Assembly: GCA_030432735.1 (NCBI GenBank)
Contig: JAUIMK010000005.1
Location: forward strand, 1-43,636
Length of the DNA stretch: 43,636 bases
Direction of reading: 5' to 3'
Source of the DNA: a bacterium
Lineage (GTDB): Bacteria > Myxococcota_A > UBA9160 > UBA4427
The position numbers and the translations under genes were made by a program. Of this stretch, positions 28,622 through 38,065 are shown piece after piece; the first letter of the stretch is position 1; each line of letters opens with the position of its first letter. The notes beneath the pieces are model-generated. The model saw only the letters and a program-made list of their open reading frames with translations. It was not told the DNA's origin and made no database searches.

Positions 28622-28665
28622 GGTGGACCGCAGACGGGTGGCGGCTTCCGGGCTAGGCTGCGGCG

Positions 28666-29430
28666 GTGTCGATTTCGGTCGTGATCCCGACCCTCGATGA
28701 AGCCGAGCGGATCGTCGGGGCGGTGGAGAGTGCGCTTGGTCCGGGCGCGGCCGCGAGGGAGGCGGCGGCCCCGGACGGTCCCGACGCGGGGCAGGGGGTC
28801 GAAGTCGAGGTCGTCGTGGTCGACGGGGGCAGTCGCGACGCGACGTGCCGGCTCGCTCGGGAGGCCGGGGCGCGGGTCCTCGAGCTCGCGGAGGAGGTCC
28901 CCGCGCCGGAAGGGGGTCGGCCGCCGGGGGCGGGACGCGCCTGCCAGCTGCGGCTGGGAACGGAGAGAACAGAAGGAGAGACGCTGCTCTTCCTGCACGC
29001 GGACACCCGGCTGCCGGCCGGCTGGGCGCGGGCGGTCATGGCGGCGATGGCCGACCCGGGCTGTGCCGGCGGAGCATTCACGTTCCGGTTCGCGGAGCGG
29101 GGCGGCTGGGAGCGCTGGATCGAGTGGTGGGTCGCCCGCCGCGTGTCGATCTTCGGCCTTCCCTATGGTGATCAGGCGCTCTTCGTGCGCCGGAGTGTGT
29201 TGGAGCGGATGGGCGGAATCGCGATCGTGCCGATCATGGAAGACCTGGACCTCGTGCGTGGGATCAAGCGTGCGGGGCGGCTCGTCGTGCTCGATCCGCC
29301 GGTGACGACGTCGTCGAGGCGCTATCGGGGCCGGGGGCCGCTCGTGACGATCTTCTGGCACGCGGTCGCGTTGGGGGGGTACTTCCTGGGGGTCGACCGG
29401 GGGAAGCTGGCGGCGAGGATGGGGCGATGA
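28666..29430 (+). CDS. TIGR04283-like family 2 glycosyltransferase
   Basis: ISVVIPTLDEAERI, VVVDGGSRDATCRLAREAGARVL, GRACQLRLG...LLFLHADTRLPAGW, GLPYGDQALFVRRSVLERMGG, PIMEDLDLVRGIKRAGRL. Confidence 0.88.
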   Translation: MSISVVIPTLDEAERIVGAVESALGPGAAAREAAAPDGPDAGQGVEVEVVVVDGGSRDATCRLAREAGARVLELAEEVPAPEGGRPPGAGRACQLRLGTERTEGETLLFLHADTRLPAGWARAVMAAMADPGCAGGAFTFRFAERGGWERWIEWWVARRVSIFGLPYGDQALFVRRSVLERMGGIAIVPIMEDLDLVRGIKRAGRLVVLDPPVTTSSRRYRGRGPLVTIFWHAVALGGYFLGVDRGKLAARMGR

Positions 29431-31253
29431 GCGCCGCGACGCGCGCGACGGTCTCCGCGTCGGCGACGGGCGACTCCCCGGTCCGTCACGCGCTGCGGAG
29501 GCTCTCCTACTACCTGCGCCGGAACTGGCGCTACTACCTGGGCTGGTTCGTCGCGGTCGTCCTCTACGTCGCGATCTTCGTCTCGATTCCGCGTCTGGTC
29601 GGGGTGGCGATCGACGGCCTGATCGATCCCGCCGTGCCGGCGGAGGCCGTGATCGAGCAGTGCTACGTGCTGCTCGGGCTCGCGCTCGTCGGGGGCATCC
29701 TGCGCTTCTTCACGCGGCAGCTCGTCTTCGACGCCGCGCGCGAGGTCGAGTACGAGATCCGCAACGATCTCTTCGATCACCTCCAGAAGCAGCCCCAGTC
29801 CTTCTACTTCAGGTGGCGGACCGGCGACCTCATGAGTCGCTGCGTCAACGACCTGAACTCGGTCCGCCTGCTGCTGGGACCAGGGCTCCTGTCGGTCGCC
29901 CAGAGTCCCATCCTCTTCTTCGGCGCGTTCGTGGCGATGTCGATGTACAGCGTGACCCTCGCGACGGTCATGATCCTTCCCTATCCGCTCTTCATCGTCG
30001 TCTCCCGGATGATCGGATCGCGCCTCTTCCAGCGGAGCCTCGCGGCGCAGGAGTCCCTCGCGGCGATGTCGAACATGGTGCAGGAGAACGTTGCCGGGAT
30101 CGGCGTCGTGAAGGCCTATGCCATGGAGGAAGATCAGGCGGCGCGCTTCGAAGAGGCGAACGATCACCTCCGCTCGCGGCAGCTCGCCCTCGTGCGGGCG
30201 AGCTCGGCGATGCCCGCGGTGACCGGACTGCTGCCGGCGGCGGGCCTCGGCATGGTCCTCTTCCTCGGGCTCGACATGATCGCGGCGGGGACGCTCAAGC
30301 CCGGCGCGCTCTTCGCCTTCACCATCTATGCGCGGGTGCTGACCTTCCCGACCATGATGCTCGGGTACTCGGTCAGTCTGCTCCAGCGCGGGTCGTCGGC
30401 GATGCAGCGGATCGACGAGGTCCTCTCGATCGAGCCCGCGATCGCGGACCGCGACGACGTGGTCGACCCCGGCGAGCTGGCCGGGGAGATCGAGCTGCGC
30501 GGCCTCTCGTTCGGCTACGGAGACGACCAGCGCGAGAACGCGCTCGAGGACGTGTCGCTCAAGGTGCCGGCGGGGAGCTCGCTCGGCGTGGTCGGGCCCG
30601 TCGGCTCGGGGAAGTCGACCCTGGCGGCGATGATCCCGCGGATCTACGAGGTCGAGGACGGCGAGGTCTTCATCGACGGCATCGACGTCAATCGGATCCC
30701 GCTCTCCCGTCTGCGGAGCTCGATCGCGATGGTTCCCCAGGACTCCTTCCTCTTCTCGCTCCCGATCCACGCGAACATCGCCTACGGCCTCCCGCCCGAC
30801 TACGGCCGCGCGGACGTCGAGCGCGCCGCCGCCCGGGCCCAGCTCGCCGACGACATCGACGACCTGCCGCAGGGCTACGACACCCTCGTCGGGGAGCGGG
30901 GCGTGATGCTCTCCGGCGGTCAGCGTCAGCGAACGGCGCTCGCGCGCGCGCTCGCCCTCGATCCCCGGATCCTGATCCTCGACGACACGCTCTCGGCGGT
31001 CGACGCCGAGACCGAGCGCCGGATCCAGGCCGAGCTCGCTCGCGTCTTCGCCGGTCGGACCGTCGTCGTCGTCGCGAGTCGCGTCAACTCGGTCCGGGAG
31101 CTCGACCAGATCGTCGTCCTCGACGGCGGGCGCATCGTCGAGCGCGGCAGCCACGCGGAGCTGCTCGCCCGAGGCGGTCTCTACGCGCGCCTCGCGGAGG
31201 AGCAGGAAGAAGAGGAGCGACGCCAGTCGGTCGCCGGCGAGGAGGTCGCGTGA
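29427..31253 (+). CDS. ABC exporter half-transporter with degenerate catalytic site (MdlA-like)
   Basis: TM domain, Walker A GPVGSGKST, LSGGQRQRTALARAL, ILILDDTLSAVDAETE (D in place of catalytic E), VVVASRVNSVREL (S in place of switch His); start overlaps the previous stop. Confidence 0.92.
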   Translation: MSAATRATVSASATGDSPVRHALRRLSYYLRRNWRYYLGWFVAVVLYVAIFVSIPRLVGVAIDGLIDPAVPAEAVIEQCYVLLGLALVGGILRFFTRQLVFDAAREVEYEIRNDLFDHLQKQPQSFYFRWRTGDLMSRCVNDLNSVRLLLGPGLLSVAQSPILFFGAFVAMSMYSVTLATVMILPYPLFIVVSRMIGSRLFQRSLAAQESLAAMSNMVQENVAGIGVVKAYAMEEDQAARFEEANDHLRSRQLALVRASSAMPAVTGLLPAAGLGMVLFLGLDMIAAGTLKPGALFAFTIYARVLTFPTMMLGYSVSLLQRGSSAMQRIDEVLSIEPAIADRDDVVDPGELAGEIELRGLSFGYGDDQRENALEDVSLKVPAGSSLGVVGPVGSGKSTLAAMIPRIYEVEDGEVFIDGIDVNRIPLSRLRSSIAMVPQDSFLFSLPIHANIAYGLPPDYGRADVERAAARAQLADDIDDLPQGYDTLVGERGVMLSGGQRQRTALARALALDPRILILDDTLSAVDAETERRIQAELARVFAGRTVVVVASRVNSVRELDQIVVLDGGRIVERGSHAELLARGGLYARLAEEQEEEERRQSVAGEEVA

Positions 31254-31284
31254 GCGTGTCGGCCGGCCGTACGAGGCGCATCCG

Positions 31285-33243
31285 ATGAGCGCCGCCGATC
31301 CCCAGAGCGAGGCGTTCGCCGAGGACGAGCTCGGCAAGGCGTACGACACGCGCATCCTGATGCGCCTTTGGCCCTATGTCCGGCCCTACTGGCGGCAGGT
31401 CGCGGCGACCCTCCTGCTCTTCGTTCCGCTCTTCGCGCTCGAGCTCGCGCCCGCCTGGATCGTGAAGTCGGGCATCGATCACGTCGTCGAGGTCTACGAC
31501 CTCGCGCCGGCGGCGGGGGAGGAGGGAGCGGCGACGACCGTCGTGTCGACGTTCGGCGAGCGCGTCGACGCCGCGCTCGCCGGGGTGCTCGATGCCCCCG
31601 AAGGCTGGGCGCTCGCGGCCTGGCTGGCCTTCGTCTACGTGATCACGACCCTCGTCCTGGGGCTGCTGCAATACGTCTATCAGGTGCTCATGGCTTCGAC
31701 GGGCCAGTACGCGATGTACGAGCTTCGGCAGCACGTCTTCGAGCACATCCAGAAGCTCCAGATGAGCTACTTCGACGTGATCCCGGTCGGGCGCCTCGTG
31801 ACCCGCGCGACCAACGACGTCGAGAACGTGGCGGAGATGTTCGCCCAGGGACTCGTCGCGCTGATCACCGACGTGATCAAGATGTTCGGCTACGCGGCGG
31901 TGTTGATCCTGCTCCAGCCGAAGCTCGCGCTCTGGTCGTTCGCGATCGTGCCGGTCCTCGCGGTCGCCGCGTTCTTCTTCCGGCTGAAGGTTCGCGAGGC
32001 CTTCCGGGAGGTCCGGGTCCGGATCGCGCGGATCAACACCTACATCCAGGAGAGCGTGACCGGCATGAAGGTCGTCCAGCTCTTCAGCCGCGAGGCGCGG
32101 AACCGGAAGGAATTCGACGCCATGAACGCGGACCACCGCGACGCCTGGCACAAGTCGATCCGCTACGACTCGCTGCTCTTCGCGACCGTCGAGGTCGCGG
32201 GCAACGTGACGATCGCGGTGATCATCTGGGCGGGGACCGGCATCGCCGAGGTCGGGATCATGTACGTCTTCATCGACTACATGCAGCGCTTCTTCATGCC
32301 GCTTCGGGATCTGTCCGCGAAGTACTCGGTCATGCAGTCGGCGATGGCGGGCGCGGAGCGCATCTTCCAGGTCCTCGACACCGAGCCCAAGGTCGCCGAT
32401 CGCGTCGAAGAAGCGCCGGCGGGCGACCCGTCGAAGCGCGGGCTCGTCGAGTTCGACCACGTCTGGTTCAGCTACCAGGACACCCGGGGCGTTCCGGAGG
32501 ACGAGGTCGACTGGATCCTTCGCGACGTGAGCTTCACCGTGGACGTCGGTCGGAAGGTGGCGTTCGTGGGCGCGACCGGCGCGGGGAAGACGACGATCAT
32601 CAAGCTCCTCACTCGGCTCTACGACGTCGACCGCGGCGCAGTACGCGTCGACGGCATCGACGTGCGCGACCTGCCCCAGCAGGATCTGCGCCGCCGCGTC
32701 GCGACGGTCCTCCAGGACGTCTTCCTCTTCAGCGGCAGCGTCTCGCGCAACATCGCCCTCGGCCGCGGGGACCTCGACGAAGCCGCGGTGCTGCGCGCCG
32801 CCCGGGCGGTCGAGGCGGACCCCTTCATCCGGCGTCTGCCCGCAGGCTACGAGACCGAGGTCTTCGAGCGCGGTGCGAACTTCTCGACCGGCCAGCGCCA
32901 GATCCTCTCCTTCGCCCGGGCGCTCGCCCACGATGCGCACATCCTGGTGCTCGACGAGGCCACCAGCGCGATCGACACCGAGACCGAAGCCGCCATCCAG
33001 CGCGGCATCCACGTCCTCATGGAGGGCAAGACGGCGATCGCCATCGCCCACCGCCTCTCGACCATCCGCGACGTGGACACGATCCACGTGTTGAAGGACG
33101 GTCGTCTGGTCGAGTCCGGCTCCCACGAGGTGCTGCTCGCCCGGGGAGGGCACTACGCTCGGCTCCACCGGCTCCAGTCCGAGAACCAGGGTGGGGTGGA
33201 CGTCGCGGACGCCGATCCGCCTTCGAGCGCCCGCCCCGCCTGA
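31285..33243 (+). CDS. ABC exporter half-transporter, partner subunit (MdlB-like)
   Basis: Walker A GATGAGKTT, noncanonical signature FSTGQRQILSFARAL, canonical VLDEATSAIDTETE and IAIAHRLSTIRD. Confidence 0.92.
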   Translation: MSAADPQSEAFAEDELGKAYDTRILMRLWPYVRPYWRQVAATLLLFVPLFALELAPAWIVKSGIDHVVEVYDLAPAAGEEGAATTVVSTFGERVDAALAGVLDAPEGWALAAWLAFVYVITTLVLGLLQYVYQVLMASTGQYAMYELRQHVFEHIQKLQMSYFDVIPVGRLVTRATNDVENVAEMFAQGLVALITDVIKMFGYAAVLILLQPKLALWSFAIVPVLAVAAFFFRLKVREAFREVRVRIARINTYIQESVTGMKVVQLFSREARNRKEFDAMNADHRDAWHKSIRYDSLLFATVEVAGNVTIAVIIWAGTGIAEVGIMYVFIDYMQRFFMPLRDLSAKYSVMQSAMAGAERIFQVLDTEPKVADRVEEAPAGDPSKRGLVEFDHVWFSYQDTRGVPEDEVDWILRDVSFTVDVGRKVAFVGATGAGKTTIIKLLTRLYDVDRGAVRVDGIDVRDLPQQDLRRRVATVLQDVFLFSGSVSRNIALGRGDLDEAAVLRAARAVEADPFIRRLPAGYETEVFERGANFSTGQRQILSFARALAHDAHILVLDEATSAIDTETEAAIQRGIHVLMEGKTAIAIAHRLSTIRDVDTIHVLKDGRLVESGSHEVLLARGGHYARLHRLQSENQGGVDVADADPPSSARPA

Positions 33244-33338
33244 GGATCCTCCACCGCCGATTCCTTTCGGTAGAATCCACGGCCGCCACCCCGCGCGCGG
33301 CGTCTCCCTCGCCCGCGCCCTTCAAGGAGACCGCCCGC

Positions 33339-34871
33339 ATGGCCCTCTTCGCCGAGATCCCCTCCGAAGGCGACGCCCGTCGTTTCGACATCAAGAGTCC
33401 CGTCACCCTCGAGTCCATCGGTCAGTTCGAGGCCGCGTCCGCCGAAGAGGTGCAGGCCGCCGTCGACCGCGCGCGCAAGGCCCAGCGCGAGTGGGCGACG
33501 CGTTCCTTCGACGAACGCGCGAAGGTCCTCTGGTCGATCGTCGACGGACTGGTCGAGCGCCAGGACGAGATCGTCGACCTCGTCGTGAAGGAGACGGGGA
33601 AGGCCCTGAACGAAGCGATCAGCATGGAGGTCCTCGCCCCCTGCATGCAGATCTCGCACTACGCGAAGCACGGCAGGAAATACCTCGCGTCCAAGACCCG
33701 GCGGCCGTCGGGGGTCATGCGCTTCACCAAGAAGGTCACGCTCCACTACCAGCCGCTCGGTGTCGTCGGGCTGATCACGCCGTGGAACGGCCCGGTCGCG
33801 CTGGCCGCGAACCCGCTCGCGCAGGCGCTCATGGCCGGCAACGCCGTGGTGCACAAGCCGAGCGAGGTCACGCCGTTCTCGGCGGTGCTCCTGCAGGAGA
33901 TCTGCGAGAAGGCGGGGCTGCCGAAGGACCTCTACCAGGTCGTCCAGGGCGACGGCGCGACGGGGGCAGCGCTGATCGAGGCCGGCGTCGACAAGGTCTC
34001 GTTCACCGGGAGCGTCGCGACGGGGCGACGGGTCGGCGAGGCCTGCGGCCGGAACCTGATTCCCTGCACGCTGGAGCTCGGGGGGAAGGACGCGATGATC
34101 GTGTGCGCCGACGCCGACCTCGAGCGGGCGGCGGACGGCGCGGTGCGCGGGTCGTTCTTCAACACCGGCCACTACTGCTGCGGGACCGAGCGCGTCTACG
34201 TCCCAGAGTCGATCTACGAGCCCTTCGTCGAGAAGGTGGTCGAGCTGACGAAGCCGCTCAAGCAGGCGACGAGCGGGGCCTCGGACATCGGGGCCGTGTT
34301 CTGGGACAAGCAGATGGACATCATCGAGGATCACATGAAGGACGCGCGCGAGAAGGGCGCGAAGGTCCTCGTCGGCGGCGAACGAAACCGCAGCCTGTCC
34401 GGCTACTACTTCCCGGCCACGGTCGTGACCGAGGTCGACCACACGATGGACCTGATGCGGCGCGAGACCTTCGGGCCGATCGTCGCGATCCAGAAGGTGC
34501 GGGACGAAGAGGAAGCCCTCGAGCTCGCGAACGACTCCGAGTACGGGCTCTCCGGCAACGTCTGGACGCAGGATCTGGAGAAGGGCGCGCGGATCGGCGC
34601 GCGGATGGTGACCGGGAGCGTGTCGGTGAACGACATCGCGGTCACCTACGGCATCCCGGAGGCGCCCTTCGGCGGCGTCAAGGAGAGCGGCGTCGGCCAG
34701 GTGAACGGCGAGGTCGGCATCCGCGGCTACTGCCACGTCCATCCGGTCATCGTCGACACCTCGAAGAAGGCCCAGGGCGGCTACCCGTACACCGCCGAGA
34801 GCGCCGAGGGGCTCCGCAAGATGGTGCGCACCGTCTTCGGCAACAAGCTCCTGCGGAAGCTCTTCGTCTGA
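33339..34871 (+). CDS. Aldehyde dehydrogenase family protein
   Basis: GVVGLITPWNGPVALAANPLAQALMAGNAVVHKPSE, KVSFTGSVATGRRVGEAC, LELGGKDAMIVCADADLERAADG, NTGHYCCGTERVYV, ETFGPIVAIQKV. ATG at 33339. Confidence 0.92.
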   Translation: MALFAEIPSEGDARRFDIKSPVTLESIGQFEAASAEEVQAAVDRARKAQREWATRSFDERAKVLWSIVDGLVERQDEIVDLVVKETGKALNEAISMEVLAPCMQISHYAKHGRKYLASKTRRPSGVMRFTKKVTLHYQPLGVVGLITPWNGPVALAANPLAQALMAGNAVVHKPSEVTPFSAVLLQEICEKAGLPKDLYQVVQGDGATGAALIEAGVDKVSFTGSVATGRRVGEACGRNLIPCTLELGGKDAMIVCADADLERAADGAVRGSFFNTGHYCCGTERVYVPESIYEPFVEKVVELTKPLKQATSGASDIGAVFWDKQMDIIEDHMKDAREKGAKVLVGGERNRSLSGYYFPATVVTEVDHTMDLMRRETFGPIVAIQKVRDEEEALELANDSEYGLSGNVWTQDLEKGARIGARMVTGSVSVNDIAVTYGIPEAPFGGVKESGVGQVNGEVGIRGYCHVHPVIVDTSKKAQGGYPYTAESAEGLRKMVRTVFGNKLLRKLFV

Positions 34872-34943
34872 GCCGCCGCCTGTGGGCGCTCGGTGGGATC
34901 GGGGGCGCGAAGCCGCCGCCTGCGGGCGCTCGACTGAATCGGT
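34872..34943. repeat. Two copies (40-nt spacing) of the intergenic hairpin repeat directly after the ALDH stop
   Basis: AGCCGCCGCCTGTGGGCGCTCG and AGCCGCCGCCTGCGGGCGCTCG (21/22 identical); first copy folds CCGCC-TGTGGGCGCTC-GGTGG. Confidence 0.65.
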
Positions 34944-35181
34944 CGCCTCCGAAGCGGTCGTCCCCGGGCGAACGGGCGGGGTAGGGGCTTCGCTCCAGGC
35001 GCGCTGAGGGGCGCGAGAGGGGAATTGCGCCTTCGTTGCGTGCGGATGGGGTGCGCCCGGTCCCACGCGGTGGGCCGAAACACTCAATCGATTCGCTGGA
35101 TTGCCGAAACACACTCCGAGGACGTGTCGGCTTCCTCCGGTTCGCGCTGCGCGAGATCGGGGCGCCGACCGGAGGAGCGTG

Positions 35182-35898
35182 ATGGACCGGCTGGCGACGA
35201 AGGTGAGGCGCGCGGACGCGGATCGAAGGATCCGGCGGACGTCCGGGTTCACCCTGATCGAGATCGCGATCGTCGTGGCGGTGATCGGCATCGTGACCGC
35301 CGTCGCGATGCCCAACGTGGACCGCTACTTCGAGGGCGTGAACGGCCGCGCCGCCGCGCGCTCCGTGGCCCACGCCTTCACCCACGCGCGCGCCCAGGCG
35401 ATCCGAACCGGCGCCAACCACGTCGTCTTCTTCTCGATCGGAGGCGCGGGGGACACCGCAGGCAACCCGCTCGAGCGCCCCGACGGTGGACTCGTGCCCA
35501 TCCTCGTGCTCAACGACGGCACGCCCGGGTCCGCGAACCAGAACTGCGAGATCGACACCGGCGAAGAGACCGTCACGTTCAACGCGCAGGACGGGGTCGG
35601 CTGGGGCTTCAACGCGCCCCCGGCGGCGAGCACGCCGCCCGACGAAGAGCTCGCGAACATTCCCGCCGGCGGCTCGAGTCTCCGACTCCCGACCGGCGCC
35701 GTCACGACCTGGGTGCAGTTTCGACCCGACGGCGTGCCGGTGGCGATCGATGCCGCCTGCAACGCGGGTCAGCTCGGCTCGGGCGGCGGCACGATCTACC
35801 TCTGGACCGAGAATCGCGACTTCGCGATCACGCTCTCGCCCCTGGGCGGCGTCCGCGTCCATACCTGGAACGTGAACAGCGGAGCGTGGACGTCGTGA
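35182..35898 (+). CDS. fimT: GspH/FimT family minor pseudopilin
   Basis: Prepilin motif SGFTLIEIAIVVAVIGIVTAVAMPNVDRYF; ATG at 35182. Confidence 0.88.
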   Translation: MDRLATKVRRADADRRIRRTSGFTLIEIAIVVAVIGIVTAVAMPNVDRYFEGVNGRAAARSVAHAFTHARAQAIRTGANHVVFFSIGGAGDTAGNPLERPDGGLVPILVLNDGTPGSANQNCEIDTGEETVTFNAQDGVGWGFNAPPAASTPPDEELANIPAGGSSLRLPTGAVTTWVQFRPDGVPVAIDAACNAGQLGSGGGTIYLWTENRDFAITLSPLGGVRVHTWNVNSGAWTS

Positions 35899-36404
35899 GG
35901 GCGCGGCGAAACCGGCAGCGCCCCGTCGCTTCGAGCGGGCGGCGGGCAGAGCGGAGACTGGACGTGCTGAACACCTCGTCGAATCGACCCGCGTCCGGCC
36001 AGCGCGGACTCACCCTGGTCGAGATGATGGTCGCGATGATCGTCCTCTCGATCGGTCTGCTCGGCGTCGCGGGTCTGCAGGCCCGCGCGATCACCGAAGG
36101 CTCCGGCGGGCGCCACCTCTCCGAGGCGAGCGCGATGGCGCGCAACCGCGTGGAAGAGCTCGGGCGGATCGCCTGGGACGACAGCGATCTCGACGACTCG
36201 GCGGGCGCTTGGGCCGTCTCCGGGACGATCAACGGAATGGACGGCGTCACCTACACCGTCGCCGACCGGATCGACTGGGACGACGCGGACCCGGCGGTCG
36301 TGCAGCTCAAGGCCATCGAGGTGCGCGTGCAGTGGAACGACGAGAAACGCCAGAACCGACAGGTGCTGCTGACCAGCGCTCGCCTCAGGGAGGTCGACGA
36401 ATGA
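35895..36404 (+). CDS. pilV: PilV-like type IV pilus minor pilin
   Basis: QRGLTLVEMMVAMIVLSIGLLGVAGLQARAITEG; GTG at 35895. Confidence 0.88.
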   Translation: MRARRNRQRPVASSGRRAERRLDVLNTSSNRPASGQRGLTLVEMMVAMIVLSIGLLGVAGLQARAITEGSGGRHLSEASAMARNRVEELGRIAWDDSDLDDSAGAWAVSGTINGMDGVTYTVADRIDWDDADPAVVQLKAIEVRVQWNDEKRQNRQVLLTSARLREVDE

Positions 36405-37504
36405 GCACCGTCCACGCGCGCAGGCATCGTCGCGGCGGGCTCGCGTCTCGACGCGCCTCGGGCTTCACGCTGATCGAGCTGATGCTGGTCGTGACCATGC
36501 TCTCGGTGGTCATGTACCTGACGCTCGACAGCCTGCGCAGTCAGCAGAAGACCTCGATCCTGACGGAGCAGATCGTCGAGGTGCAGAACAACGTGCGGGC
36601 GGTCTCGTCGCTCCTCGAGCGCGAGATCCGGATGGCCGGCTTCATGGTGCCCGCGGCGGTCTCCGTCTGTGGCGTCGATCGGACGGACGCGCCGGACGAA
36701 CTCTTCCTCTCCGAGGCGGAGATGATCGTGCCGGACGACGAGCGGGCCGGAACGCTCGGGGCGCGACTCTCGTCGCTGAACTCGTGGAACCCGGCGACCG
36801 CGCCGCCGCCCGCCACGCCCGTCCTTCCGATCACGGGCGGGACCGCGGTGTCGCTGGCGTTGGATTCGACGACCACCGACCTCGACGGCGACGGCAGCTT
36901 CTTCTACGACAACGACGCCAACGGCACGCCCGAATCGGATTTCCGGGACGACGGTGGATTCATCCTCGCCGACATGGCCAACCCGGGACGCGGGACGGTC
37001 TGCGGCGTGGTCGAGTCCTCGTCGTCCACCGCGATCCGGCTCCTCGTGCGAGCCGGCCAGCTGACGGCCCATTCGGCGTCGTCGGACGCGCCCGAGGAGA
37101 TCGTGATCGTTCCCGCCGCGCACTACTGGATCTCGGACGTGGCGACCGGGCGACTCGAACGCAACGGCGACCTGCTCGTCAAGGACGTCGACGACTTCCA
37201 GGTCTCGTACTTCTTCGACGACGACGACGACGGCGTGATCGACAACGCCACGGCGGGCGCCGAGGAAGAGCGCGGGGACGACGGCACGCGGATGTACGAC
37301 CCGGCCGACCAGGACAACTCGGCGCTCTCGGAGGTTCGGTTCTCGATCGTTCTCCGCGCCGAGTCGAACGACCCGAACTTCGACGACGGCGAGTTCATCG
37401 AATTCGAGAACCGGGCCACGGTCGCGGGCAACGACAACTTCCGGCGCCGGGTCCTGATCGGTGCGGTGCGTCCGCGCAACGTCGTGATCGAAGGGAGCAT
37501 CTGA
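36401..37504 (+). CDS. pilW: PilW-like minor pilin
   Basis: SGFTLIELMLVVTMLSVVMYLTLDSLRSQQ; operon position between pilV and pilX. Confidence 0.88.
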   Translation: MSTVHARRHRRGGLASRRASGFTLIELMLVVTMLSVVMYLTLDSLRSQQKTSILTEQIVEVQNNVRAVSSLLEREIRMAGFMVPAAVSVCGVDRTDAPDELFLSEAEMIVPDDERAGTLGARLSSLNSWNPATAPPPATPVLPITGGTAVSLALDSTTTDLDGDGSFFYDNDANGTPESDFRDDGGFILADMANPGRGTVCGVVESSSSTAIRLLVRAGQLTAHSASSDAPEEIVIVPAAHYWISDVATGRLERNGDLLVKDVDDFQVSYFFDDDDDGVIDNATAGAEEERGDDGTRMYDPADQDNSALSEVRFSIVLRAESNDPNFDDGEFIEFENRATVAGNDNFRRRVLIGAVRPRNVVIEGSI

Positions 37505-38034
37505 TGAGCGAACGACGATCCCGAGTCGATTCCCGCCGCCGAGAGGGCATCGCGCTGATGCTCTCGGTGCTCCTGCTCATTGCGGTCTCGGCGCTCGCGC
37601 TGTCGACGATGCAGACGGCGGCGAGCGATGGCACGGTGGCCGGGTTCCAGAATCAGGAGCAGATCGCGTTCTACGCGGCCGAGGCCGGGATCGCCGATGC
37701 CCGGGCCGTCGTGCGCGACATGGGCGAGCGGTCGGAGGTGCCGGACTATCCGGGCGACTTTCCGAACGCCGCGAATCCTGCCGAGCTGTCGAGCTCGAGC
37801 GAGTTCGTGACCGGGGACCAGCCGGTCTACTACGCGGACCCGAACCCGCCGACCGCGGCGCCGATCATGTACATCGGCGAGGGGGCCCCCTGCACCGAGG
37901 GCTGCAACATGACCCTCGGCGGCCTCAAGTTCAACCACACGAAATGGCAGGTGAACGTCGTCGGGGAATCACCCTCCGGTGACCAGAAGCGGCTCGAGCT
38001 CGTCGCCACGCGGCTCCTGGCCGTCGGCTACTAG
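37504..38034 (+). CDS. pilX: PilX-like minor pilin
   Basis: RREGIALMLSVLLLIAVSALALSTMQTAASDGTVAGFQNQEQIAFYAAEAGIADAR; start overlaps the pilW stop. Confidence 0.85.
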   Translation: MSERRSRVDSRRREGIALMLSVLLLIAVSALALSTMQTAASDGTVAGFQNQEQIAFYAAEAGIADARAVVRDMGERSEVPDYPGDFPNAANPAELSSSSEFVTGDQPVYYADPNPPTAAPIMYIGEGAPCTEGCNMTLGGLKFNHTKWQVNVVGESPSGDQKRLELVATRLLAVGY

Positions 38035-38065
38035 CCAGCGCCGAACACCGAGGGGAGGGGACACG

